In this document: positions 7,931-15,726 of the stretch, piece by piece | Layout of the letters: each line of letters starts with the position of its first letter | Numbering within the stretch: position 1 is the first letter of the stretch | Source of the DNA: Sphingobium sp. SCG-1 | GTDB taxonomy: Bacteria > Pseudomonadota > Alphaproteobacteria > Sphingomonadales > Sphingomonadaceae | Assembly (NCBI RefSeq): GCF_002953135.1 | Contig: NZ_CP026372.1 | Location: 1,860,001-1,924,000 of the forward strand | DNA: 64,000 bases | Reading direction: 5' to 3' | Position numbers and translations under genes: made by a program | Notes under the pieces: generated by a model | Seen by the model: only the letters and a program-made list of their open reading frames with translations | Told to the model about the DNA's origin: nothing | Databases searched by the model: none

Positions 7931-9017
7931 ATGAAGATGCCGTTGAAATCGCAAGATCTTTCACTCCTCCGGCGCTTGGCAAGTTTGACGCCGTACATCC
8001 TCCGGCTGATTGCCCTCCTGATCGCCTCACTATCCCCGCCCGCGATCGCCTGCCAGGTCACGACGCCTACCGCTGTAAACATCGGCACCTACTCGCCCTC
8101 CGCAGTGAAGGTGGGCAACGCTCCGCTGACTAAGACCGGCGCGGGCTTTAGCTGCGAGAGCGCCAATGTCCTTACGCTGCTCAGCGGCAACTTCCTGAAG
8201 GCTAGGGTGAAGAGCGACGCTACGCTCGTTCTCACCTCGGCCACCGCGACGGACAGGATATCCTATCGCCTGTTCGCCGATGCGGCCGCCACGACCGAAT
8301 TGAAGCCCGGAATCGCGGCTTATTACATGGAGGGGACTGTGGTGAACCTCCTGAACCTGCTGGGTCCGGCGCGATTGACGTGCCCGTGTATTTCCGGCTT
8401 GCCAGCACCGGATTTGTGAAGCCCGACACCTACAAGGGCAGCTTTTCGGTAAAATGGGACTGGTACTTCTGCAATGGAATCGGCTTGCTTGGATGGTGCC
8501 CGGCAGGCCTGACGCGGACAGCAAGTCCGTGACCGTCAACGTGACGCTGAGCGTGGAACCCAAACCGCCGCTCATCACTGTGGCGATGGGCCCGACAAGC
8601 TGGAACGCGCTGGAAGGCACGCTCCGGCCCAAAGCGATTCCCGGCAGCAAGCGGCGCGTTACCCTGACGATCACCAATCCCGACGTCGTACCGACCGAGG
8701 TCAGCACTTTATCGGTTGTTTTGCCTACGCCCGCCTATATGGCCGTTGCTCTGGGTGGCGACGGCACAGGATCGGGGGCGGTGGTCCAGACGAGCGAGGG
8801 AAGCCCTGCGTCCACTCTCACCATGACCTATAGCGCGCCAAGCAGCACGACCGATAATGTTGACTTCTCCAGCAATGGCGGAACCGATTGGAGCTATGCT
8901 CCGGTGGCCGGGAACGCTGTGGCCCAATCGGCCGTTACGCATATCCGCTTCCGGCCGCAGGGTAGCATGGCGGCGCAATCCTCCTATTCGATCTCCATAC
9001 CCTATTCCGTCATGTGA
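7931..9017 (+). pseudogene. Csu/spore-coat-U (SCPU) domain protein with two frameshifts
   Basis: The frame opened at ATG 7931 encodes a signal peptide and then ACQVTTPTAVNIGTYSPSAV, characteristic of SCPU-domain secreted proteins related to Csu pilus subunits. Near 8362 the homologous reading moves by one base (GSGAIDVPVYFRLAST, WDWYFCNGIGLLGWC). Near 8495-8510 it moves again to the frame that runs to 9017 (SKSVTVNVTLSVEPKPP and a beta-rich second domain ending SISIPYSVM). Both shifts look like one missing base, in TGGGTCC and GCCCGG contexts. If restored, the product would be about 362 aa. Either the gene is dead or these are base-call errors. No usher or chaperone gene is adjacent. Confidence 0.7.
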
Positions 9018-9030
9018 CCGATGTGGGCGT

Positions 9031-9102
9031 GTCGCGTCTCAGCCGACCGCCGCCGCATAGAGCGCGGTCGCGTCTCAGCCGACCGCCGCCGCATAGAGCG
9101 CG
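9031..9102. repeat. Perfect 36-bp tandem duplication at the rlmB 3' end
   Basis: Bases 9031-9066 are repeated exactly at 9067-9102. The unit covers the last 28 bases of rlmB and 8 bases beyond. The functional stop lies in the right copy (9075-9077) and the left copy is non-coding. It may be a replication-slippage event or an assembly artefact. Confidence 0.85.
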
Positions 9103-9866
9103 ATCGCCGCGGCATTTGAGACGTTCAGCGACTCCATGCGCGGGCTGATCGGCAGCTTCGCCAAGATGTCGCAATGCGCCATGCTGTTGTGACGCAGCCC
9201 TTCGCCTTCCGCGCCCAGCACCAGGGCCACGCGCGATTCGCCGATAGCCTTGTCGAGCGTTACCTCGGCTTCGCCATCCAGACCGATGCGCCAGTAATTC
9301 GCCTCCGCAATCTCATCGAGCGCCCGGGCCAGATTGACGACACGCACCCACGGCACGATCTCCAGCGCGCCGGATGCCGCGCGGGCCAGAACGCCCGTTT
9401 CGGCAGGGGAATGGCGGTCCTGCGTCACGATCCCCAATGCGTCGAAAGCAGCGGCCGAGCGCAGGATCGCGCCGACATTATGCGGGTCCGTCACCTGATC
9501 GAGCACCAGGATCGGCCGGCTGTCATCGCGCCCTTCCTCCAGAATGTCGCCCAGCCAGATGTCGTCCAGCGGCTCCACCTCGGCGACGATGCCCTGATGC
9601 GGCGCGTCCGACGGCACCATCCGGCCAAGGTCGGCGACATCGGCATAGACGATGGGCAGGACAGGCGGGAGTTCCAGCGCGGCCAAGGCCTCCCGCGTCC
9701 CCCATATCTTGCGCACGATGCGGTTCTCATTGGCGAGCGCTGCAGTGACCGCATGACGGCCATAGAAGCGGGGGAATCCCCCCTTGGGCTTTCCGGTACG
9801 ATGTCCTCTTTTCATGGGCGCGTTCTTTTCACGGGAAGCATTGACAGGCAAGCCTCCTTTCGTCAT
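9075..9866 (-). CDS. rlmB: TrmH/RlmB family 23S rRNA 2'-O-methyltransferase
   Basis: A 263-aa SPOUT methyltransferase that most likely methylates the ribose of G2251 in 23S rRNA using SAM. A basic N-terminal tail and a substrate-binding domain (FYGRHAVTAALANENR) precede the knotted catalytic core. Motif 1 is VTDPHNVGAILRSAAAF, motif 2 LVLGAEGEGLR, and motif 3 ISPRMESLNVSNAAAIALY. ATG 9866 is chosen because GGGAGGG lies six bases upstream. An internal ATG at 9815 has only a weak site. TrmH-family members with other RNA targets are the alternative. The 3' end is duplicated in tandem (9031-9102). The gene diverges from tRNA-Tyr 52 bp away. Confidence 0.9.
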   Translation of the reverse strand: MTKGGLPVNASREKNAPMKRGHRTGKPKGGFPRFYGRHAVTAALANENRIVRKIWGTREALAALELPPVLPIVYADVADLGRMVPSDAPHQGIVAEVEPLDDIWLGDILEEGRDDSRPILVLDQVTDPHNVGAILRSAAAFDALGIVTQDRHSPAETGVLARAASGALEIVPWVRVVNLARALDEIAEANYWRIGLDGEAEVTLDKAIGESRVALVLGAEGEGLRHNSMAHCDILAKLPISPRMESLNVSNAAAIALYAAAVG

Positions 9867-9918
9867 TGAGCGCCCTCCCGATCGCGATACGGCACGATTT
9901 TTCGGCCGCGGCGGTTAT

Positions 9919-10005
9919 GGACAGGTGGCCGAGTGGTTAAAGGCAGCAGACTGTAAATCTGCCCGGGTTTCCCGTACGCTGGTTCGAATCCAGCCCTGTC
10001 CACCA
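9919..10005 (+). tRNA. tRNA-Tyr (anticodon GUA), CCA encoded
   Basis: GGACAGG (9919-9925) pairs with CCTGTCC (9995-10001), and A plus CCA follow (10002-10005). The anticodon arm GCAGA-CTGTAAA-TCTGC gives anticodon GTA at 9953-9955. The T arm is CTGGTTCGAATCCAG. The long variable arm (CCGGGTTTCCCGTACG) is expected for a tyrosine tRNA. The 87-nt length fits. An integrase gene starts 197 bp downstream, so the 3' half is probably the island attachment site. Confidence 0.97.
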
Positions 10006-10119
10006 ATTTCCTATCTGCCGGTATCCCTAGACATCCATGGAAACTCTTGGATTTCTGCGGTATATTACCCCTATTCCGTCCCCGCACGACCATCGCGATC
10101 CACTCTCATCCGATGCCCT

Positions 10120-10197
10120 GTGTGGGGAAGGTGTGGGGAAAGATGTCAGCTTCCCCACACTTGAGTTTTCCGGAACGGCCCGAAGGAATGTGGGGAA
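10120..10197. promoter_or_regulatory. Four TGTGGGGAA boxes between tRNA-Tyr and integrase
   Basis: GTGTGGGGAA lies at 10120-10129 and 10131-10140, its inverse TTCCCCACAC at 10151-10160, and TGTGGGGAA at 10189-10197, just before the integrase start. A related GTGGGGAAG is within the first codons of the integrase (about 10287). Such clustered repeats next to a P4-type integrase could be arm-type integrase or excisionase sites, or an autoregulatory operator. The repeats are visible and their role is inference. Confidence 0.6.
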
Positions 10198-10201
10198 GGA
10201 A

Positions 10202-11383
10202 ATGGGCAAGCTCTCGGCGGTAGCGGTGAAGGCCGCTTCGAAGAATCCTGGCACCTATCAGGACGGTGACGGTCTTTTCCTGAAAGTGGGGAAGAGCGGT
10301 GCAGCATCATGGCTGCTTCGAGTCCAGCAGGATGGCAAGCGAAGGGACATCGGGATCGGCAGCGCGAAGCTCGTGACGCTGGCTGAGGCGCGCGAGAAGG
10401 CCAACCAGTTGCGCAAGGCTGTCAAGGTCGAGAAGCGTGATGTGCTCGTTGAGAAGAAGGATGAAGCCGCAGCGAGAGTGACGTTAAAGGAAGCGGCGCT
10501 TCAATACCATTCCGAGAACGAGGCAGGCTGGAAGAGCGACGTCTACACCCGCCAATGGCTCGCGAGCTTGCAGAACTATGTCTTTCCCAAGCTAGGCAAC
10601 ATACCGACGGGCAGCATCACAACTGCCGATATAATCGAAGTCCTGACCCCGATCTGGCAGGAAATCCCCGAAACCGCGCGCCAGGTACGCAACCGGATCT
10701 GCGCGGTGCTGGACTACGCACACGCCAAGGGCTGGCGCTCCCGCGAAGCCCCATCGGGAAATGGAAGCTTGAAAGCCGGACGCGGCTTACCCCGGCAGGT
10801 GAAGTCGCGAGAGAATCGCAAGTCCATGCCATATATTGCAGTGCCCGGCTTCATCACCGCTTTGCGGCGCAAACCTTCCTTCGGACGGCTGGCATTAGAA
10901 TTTCTAATACTTACCGGCGTGCGTAGCCAGGAGGTGCGCCTTGCGACATGGGCGGAGTTTGATCTCGATGGGCACCACTGGGCGATTCCTGCCGATCATA
11001 TGAAGCGGGGTAAGGCGCATGTGGTTCCACTCTCCAACGCGGCTTTGGCGGTGCTCACGAAAGCGCGTGCGCTGCAACTTCCGGATACAGATGTCGTTTT
11101 CCCCGGCGTGGCTGGCAATCCGATGTCAGACATGACTCTGCTGAAGGTTCTGCGCGACATGAGCGAGCCATTTCACGTTCACGGTTTTCGTTCGAGCTTT
11201 ACAGACTGGGCAGCAAACGAAGGCTTTGCCGATGCCGTTGTCGAGGCTGCTCTGGCTCACAAGACACCTGACGCTGTGCAGGCCGCCTATCGCCGCACGA
11301 CATATCTAGGCACGGCAAATCAGCCAGGTGCCCGCGTCAAACTGATGGAGGCTTGGGGGAGCTATTGCGTCAGTCGTTCATAA
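10202..11383 (+). CDS. int: Tyrosine recombinase / P4-type integrase
   Basis: A 393-aa integrase starting at ATG 10202 (MGKLSAVAVKAA). The N-terminal DUF4102-type arm-binding domain contains YQDGDGLFLKVGKSGAASWL. A central SAM-like core-binding domain follows, then the catalytic domain with Arg241 (LTGVRSQEVRLA), the HGFR box with His327 and Arg330, the HKT segment, and Tyr363 in AAYRR as the probable nucleophile (Tyr368 is nearby). All catalytic positions seem intact, so it may be active. Its place just downstream of tRNA-Tyr and pointing away from it is the standard arrangement for a P4-like island. I could not find a second copy of the tRNA 3' end in the window, so the far attachment site is probably outside it. 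Confidence 0.93.
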   Translation: MGKLSAVAVKAASKNPGTYQDGDGLFLKVGKSGAASWLLRVQQDGKRRDIGIGSAKLVTLAEAREKANQLRKAVKVEKRDVLVEKKDEAAARVTLKEAALQYHSENEAGWKSDVYTRQWLASLQNYVFPKLGNIPTGSITTADIIEVLTPIWQEIPETARQVRNRICAVLDYAHAKGWRSREAPSGNGSLKAGRGLPRQVKSRENRKSMPYIAVPGFITALRRKPSFGRLALEFLILTGVRSQEVRLATWAEFDLDGHHWAIPADHMKRGKAHVVPLSNAALAVLTKARALQLPDTDVVFPGVAGNPMSDMTLLKVLRDMSEPFHVHGFRSSFTDWAANEGFADAVVEAALAHKTPDAVQAAYRRTTYLGTANQPGARVKLMEAWGSYCVSRS

Positions 11384-11520
11384 AGCTAGAAACGCGCGGA
11401 AACAATCTGCCCAATTAACAACTCCGTCGATGCGGAATTGACTGGTGGAAATGTAAGGTTTGCAGCGTCGATAGTCCGGATAGCAGACATACGCATCGCG
11501 TCGCGGTCGACCCTTTGTCG

Positions 11521-11660
11521 CCATTCAGCCGCCAATTTTACGTTCCTAGATGCGGTCCGTCCGCTAACCGGCAGGTCGCGACCAGAGCCGGTCATTCACA
11601 TCCGCGTCGATGAACGTCTTGTCCTGACGGAAGCTGTCGCTCGGACTGATCGGCTGCACA
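11521..11660. repeat. Dispersed intergenic repeat, divergent copy A
   Basis: The core at 11561-11594 (CCGCTAACCGGCAGGTCGCG, then ACCAGAGCCGGTCATT) resembles segments at 16211-16246 and 55150-55184 that share CCGCTTTTCCGGCAG, GACC and CCGGTCGT. The flanks, 11384-11753 in all, hold no gene I can support. It looks like a decayed repeat family in intergenic or accessory DNA. Confidence 0.45.
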
Positions 11661-11753
11661 TTGGCTCTGGGTGGATCGGCCTTATGGGCCGTTTCGCTCC
11701 TAAGGGGGCGATTCCGCAGGGCGAACATTCTTCAACCTGCGGAGTAGTTACCC

Positions 11754-11894
11754 TTAGAGCAGAAAGTCGCTTCGCGTTAGCGCACCCACGCCCCTTAGCT
11801 GGATCGCAAAGTCAGCCAGACCATCACCGTTGACGTCTCCTTCTACGATGGCATCGCCATTGGTAACCGAATAACGCAGTAATTCCGCGATCAT
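11754..11894 (-). pseudogene. Remnant of an RTX/serralysin-type C-terminus
   Basis: Read leftward, 46 codons encode GDVNGDGLADFAIQLRGVG and end LTRSDFLL, followed by TAA (11754-11756). The GDVNGDG...DF pattern with a terminal DFLL is characteristic of the C-terminal module of secreted Ca2+-binding (M10/RTX) proteins exported by type I systems. The large RTX gene on the other strand (12298-15726) ends similarly in ADDFLL. No upstream body of the protein is present, so this is a gene fragment. Confidence 0.6.
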
Positions 11895-12040
11895 CGGCCT
11901 CCGTCGGGTCGGTAAAGGTATGGCAGCTTTCCACCTCGGCGCAAGGTTTCCAAATCAGGCCAGAGTGTTGCCGTCACCAGTTCGACATTCATCATGATGT
12001 ACGCCACACGGCCATTGCCATCGACGAACGGATGCACCTT
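11891..12040 (-). pseudogene. Remnant of a Fic-domain (AMP-transferase) protein
   Basis: Leftward translation shows KVHPFVDGNGRVAYIMMNVE and then LVTA, matching the Fic active-site motif HPFxDGNGR and the following helix. The frame ends at a TGA (11891-11893) soon after, overlapping the RTX remnant by four bases. The N-terminal part of a Fic protein is missing. Fic enzymes transfer AMP or related groups to target proteins. This fragment cannot do so. Confidence 0.6.
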
Positions 12041-12297
12041 CCGACACTAGACACATCAGGAATACTGCGCGCAAACGGCGCATCGCGCGCCGCCCATCTT
12101 CGACGCCGCAGCTTCTGTAGAGCAGTCATCAGCCAGCGAAGCGGCGTACGCTTGGAACAACCCTGACTTCCAACCAATGTTCCGGTAGGTCCATAATGGC
12201 TGTCAGTACTCGACAATGGATGATTCAGCTGCAATGGCCGAATTAGATAACCGACCCGCATGCTTAAGGTTCGGTTAAGATAATTCGGAGTGATGAG
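12041..12297. other. Non-coding or decayed sequence upstream of the RTX gene
   Basis: No intact gene is seen. The minus strand is open over much of it, but the translation is Arg-rich and lacks recognisable motifs. The last 60 bases must contain the promoter and RBS of the RTX gene. CGGAG at about 12285 is the best RBS candidate. Confidence 0.3.
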
Positions 12298-15200
12298 ATG
12301 CCTAATGTGACCTTTCTGACGACAGGCAATGACACGGTGTTGCCTTTGGATGGTGATCAGGTTGTTGCAGCGACTTCGGCGACGCTGACGGCAATGACCA
12401 TGACCTACGACGGTACGACAACACGCTACTTTGGTGACCAGCTCGATGGCGGAGCTGGTTATGATGTTCTTTCGCTTACCGGTTCGGGCAACTTCAACCT
12501 GTCCACGCTGCTCCAGTTCACCGGCTTTGAAGAGGTGCGACTGACCAACGCCACGTCCAGCGCTGCCAGCCTGACCTTGCGGGACGGGGTGGACATCACC
12601 GTCACATTGAGCGACGGCACTGCGCCTTCGACCGGCAGCTACCCTTCGACAGGCGGTATCAGCGTGGCACTCGGCACGGGCCGTGTCACGCTTCAAGGCG
12701 GTAACGAGAGCGACACTATCTCCGCTTCGGCCGCAGGCAAGCTGCGGGCAGGCAGCATCATCGATGGCGGCGTTGGCTATGACACGCTGAACCTGTCCTA
12801 TGATTACAGTCAGTCAAACGGCTCGTCTCAAATCGATCCGGCGACTGGCAACATCATCTATGTGCCGCCTGTGTACCGCGACACGGTGTACGACCTGACC
12901 AGCATCAGCCTGAGCCACATGGAGGCATTGAACTTGTCGGGCAACTCGGGCGGCGGGTATGGCAACACCTCGACGGTCGCCAAGGTCGATACCGCCGCAC
13001 TGGCCGGTATAACCCAGATATATGCGTTTGGCGGCGCCAAACTCGTCACGGCTTCTGCGAGCCTTGACCTGAGCGGCAAGTCCATCAGCGGCGCGCTGGT
13101 CGAGAGCAGCAACACCACCGGCACGACCTTCACGGTCAACAGCGCCTCCACTGCGCTTCAGGTGCAGGGCGGCACTGGCCAGGACAGCATCGTGGTCAGT
13201 GGCCTGACCCTCACCAGCGCCCAGCGCGACCAGATCTTCACAGGATCGGTCGAGCGCATCACCGACGCCTCGGGCACCTACACCAAAGCTGCCGTGCCTG
13301 CAGGAACGACCGTTCTGACGACAGGCAATGACACGGTGCTTCCTCTGGGTGGCGATCAGGTCGTTGCGGCGACCTCAGCGACGCTGACGGCAATGACCAT
13401 GACCTACGACGGTACGACAACACGCTACTTTGGTGACCAGCTCGATGGCGGAGCTGGTTATGATGTTCTTTCGCTTACCGGTTCGGGCAACTTCAACCTG
13501 TCCACGCTGCTCCAGTTCACCGGCTTTGAAGAGGTGCGACTGACCAACGCCACGTCCAGCGCTGCCAGCCTGACCTTGCGGGACGGGGTGGACATCACCG
13601 TCACATTGAGCGACGGCACTGCGCCTTCGACCGGCAGCTACCCTTCGACAGGCGGTATCAGCGTGGCACTCGGCACGGGCCGTGTCACGCTTCAAGGCGG
13701 TAACGAGAGCGACACTATCTCCGCTTCGGCCGCAGGCAAGCTGCGGGCAGGCAGCATCATCGATGGCGGCGTTGGCTATGACACGCTGAACCTGTCCTAT
13801 GATTACAGTCAGTCAAACGGCTCGTCTCAAATCGATCCGGCGACTGGCAACATCATCTATGTGCCGCCTGTGTACCGCGACACGGTGTACGACCTGACCA
13901 GCATCAGCCTGAGCCACATGGAGGCATTGAACTTGTCGGGCAACTCGGGCGGCGGGTATGGCAACACCTCGACGGTCGCCAAGGTCGATACCGCCGCACT
14001 GGCCGGTATAACCCAGATATATGCGTTTGGCGGCGCCAAACTCGTCACGGCTTCTGCGAGCCTTGACCTGAGCGGCAAGTCCATCAGCGGCGCGCTGGTC
14101 GAGAGCAGCAACACCACCGGCACGACCTTCACGGTCAACAGCGCCTCCACTGCGCTTCAGGTGCAGGGCGGCACTGGCCAGGACAGCATCGTGGTCAGTG
14201 GCCTGACCCTCACCAGCGCCCAGCGCGACCAGATCTTCACAGGATCGGTCGAGCGCATCACCGACGCCTCGGGCACCTACACCAAAGCTGCTGCGCCTGT
14301 CGAGGGCACAAGTGGTAACGACATACTTGATGGTGGCCCAGGCGCTGACCGCTTGACGGGCCTGGGTGGCGACGACACCTATCTAGTCGATAATTTCGGC
14401 GACATAGTCATAGAGGCTGCCAACAATGGCACGGACTTGGTGCGAACCAGCCTGACCAGCTATACGCTGGGAGCCAATGTCGAAAACCTGATCTATACGG
14501 GCACGGGCGCATTCATCGGCACCGGTAACGAGCTGGCCAATACCATCACCGGCAGTTCAGGCGCAGACACACTCGATGGCAAGGGCGGGGTCGACACCCT
14601 GAGAGGCGGGGCAGGCAATGACAATTATACTGTCGACAATGCCGGCGACGTGGTCAGCGAGGAGACTACGCCTGGTTCGAAGCAAGATGCGGGCGGCATT
14701 GATTTGGTTAGCAGTTCGGTGTCCTACACACTAGGCGCTTTTGTCGAGAACCTCACTCTCACTGGATCTTCCGCGATCAGAGGAACCGGTAATGAACTCG
14801 CTAATTCCTTGACTGGCAACGCGGGTGCAAATTCGATCAGCGGCTTGGCAGGCAATGACGTTCTGCTGGGTCACGGGGGAAATGACACGCTGAACGGCGG
14901 CATCGGAGCGGACCGCCTGGAGGGTGGCTCGGGTGACGACATCTACTTCGTGGATAACGTGGGAGATGTCGTAGTAGAAGTGACAGAAACCGGAGCCGAC
15001 GCTACCGGCACTGACCTTGTCAACAGTTCGGTCTCCTTCACGCTAAAGGCGTTTTTAGAAAACCTTACTCTGACAGGATCAGATGCAATCAACGGTACCG
15101 GGAACGGGCTTGCGAATAAGATCATGGGAAACGCCGCCCCTAATACCCTCTACGGCCTGGCAGGCGATGACACGCTGGAGGGTGGTGCGGGCGCCGACAT

Positions 15201-15726
15201 GCTGGCAGGCGGTGACGGTCTCGACTTTGCGTTTTATGGGGCCGCAACCCAAAGTGTCAAAGTGGACATGCTGACGCCCTCGCTTAACACCGGTGACGCC
15301 CTGGGTGACATCTTTCAGTCCATCGAAGGTTTGAGCGGTTCGGCTTATAACGACTGGCTCGCCGGTGATCACGCTTCCAATACGCTTAGCGGCGGCGCAG
15401 GCGAAGATTACCTTATCGGGCGTGGTGGTAACGATCTTATCATTGGTGGCGCAGGGAAGGACACGCTGAACGGGGGCTGGGGGAATGACACTTTCCAGTT
15501 CGGGGTAGGCGGCGGTCGTGACGTGATCGAGGACTTCGGTGTCACCGGCGGACAAAAGGATTATATCAGCCTGGATGCTGGGCTAGGTGTTTCCAGCTTC
15601 GCTGAGGTGATGGCACATGCTAAGCAAGTCGCGAACAATACCCTGATTACGTTCGACACTGGCGACTCAATTTTGCTCTACAATACGCAGATGACGAAAC
15701 TCGTGGCCGACGATTTCCTGCTTTAG
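12298..15726 (+). CDS. Large secreted RTX-like Ca2+-binding repeat protein
   Basis: A 1142-aa acidic protein. Residues about 3-335 and 336-668 are two nearly identical 333-residue modules of beta-helix-like, Gly/Ser/Thr-rich sequence of unknown function. Residues about 672-1090 hold RTX-type nonapeptides (GGxGxDxLx) such as GNDILDGGPGADRL, GNDTLNGGIGADRLEGG and GKDTLNGGWGNDTFQFG. These alternate with repeated NELAN and ENLTLTGS units typical of large bacterial hemolysin-type proteins. The end DSILLYNTQMTKLVADDFLL resembles the uncleaved type I secretion signal. There is no N-terminal signal peptide, consistent with type I export, but no ABC exporter or membrane-fusion gene is nearby. It is probably a cell-surface or extracellular adhesin-like protein. 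Confidence 0.8.
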   Translation: MPNVTFLTTGNDTVLPLDGDQVVAATSATLTAMTMTYDGTTTRYFGDQLDGGAGYDVLSLTGSGNFNLSTLLQFTGFEEVRLTNATSSAASLTLRDGVDITVTLSDGTAPSTGSYPSTGGISVALGTGRVTLQGGNESDTISASAAGKLRAGSIIDGGVGYDTLNLSYDYSQSNGSSQIDPATGNIIYVPPVYRDTVYDLTSISLSHMEALNLSGNSGGGYGNTSTVAKVDTAALAGITQIYAFGGAKLVTASASLDLSGKSISGALVESSNTTGTTFTVNSASTALQVQGGTGQDSIVVSGLTLTSAQRDQIFTGSVERITDASGTYTKAAVPAGTTVLTTGNDTVLPLGGDQVVAATSATLTAMTMTYDGTTTRYFGDQLDGGAGYDVLSLTGSGNFNLSTLLQFTGFEEVRLTNATSSAASLTLRDGVDITVTLSDGTAPSTGSYPSTGGISVALGTGRVTLQGGNESDTISASAAGKLRAGSIIDGGVGYDTLNLSYDYSQSNGSSQIDPATGNIIYVPPVYRDTVYDLTSISLSHMEALNLSGNSGGGYGNTSTVAKVDTAALAGITQIYAFGGAKLVTASASLDLSGKSISGALVESSNTTGTTFTVNSASTALQVQGGTGQDSIVVSGLTLTSAQRDQIFTGSVERITDASGTYTKAAAPVEGTSGNDILDGGPGADRLTGLGGDDTYLVDNFGDIVIEAANNGTDLVRTSLTSYTLGANVENLIYTGTGAFIGTGNELANTITGSSGADTLDGKGGVDTLRGGAGNDNYTVDNAGDVVSEETTPGSKQDAGGIDLVSSSVSYTLGAFVENLTLTGSSAIRGTGNELANSLTGNAGANSISGLAGNDVLLGHGGNDTLNGGIGADRLEGGSGDDIYFVDNVGDVVVEVTETGADATGTDLVNSSVSFTLKAFLENLTLTGSDAINGTGNGLANKIMGNAAPNTLYGLAGDDTLEGGAGADMLAGGDGLDFAFYGAATQSVKVDMLTPSLNTGDALGDIFQSIEGLSGSAYNDWLAGDHASNTLSGGAGEDYLIGRGGNDLIIGGAGKDTLNGGWGNDTFQFGVGGGRDVIEDFGVTGGQKDYISLDAGLGVSSFAEVMAHAKQVANNTLITFDTGDSILLYNTQMTKLVADDFLL
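12379..14290 (+). repeat. 999-bp tandem duplication inside the RTX gene
   Basis: Bases about 12379-13291 recur at 13378-14290 with an offset of exactly 999 bases (333 codons, frame kept). The translations are identical through this stretch, and even the antisense open frames (12858-13151 and 13857-14150) are the same. Only the junction edges differ (VPAGTTVLTTGNDTVLPLGG against MPNVTFLTTGNDTVLPLDG). Near-identity indicates a very recent duplication or ongoing gene conversion. Confidence 0.9.

Noticed and set aside
10037..10201. Longer integrase start at 10037
   Set aside because: The extra residues cover the repeat boxes and show no integrase similarity. ATG 10202 gives the expected N-terminus.
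12298..15726. Regular repeats that could suggest a CRISPR array
   Set aside because: They are coding: one 999-bp in-frame duplication and RTX nonapeptides. No short repeats with unique spacers occur anywhere in the window.
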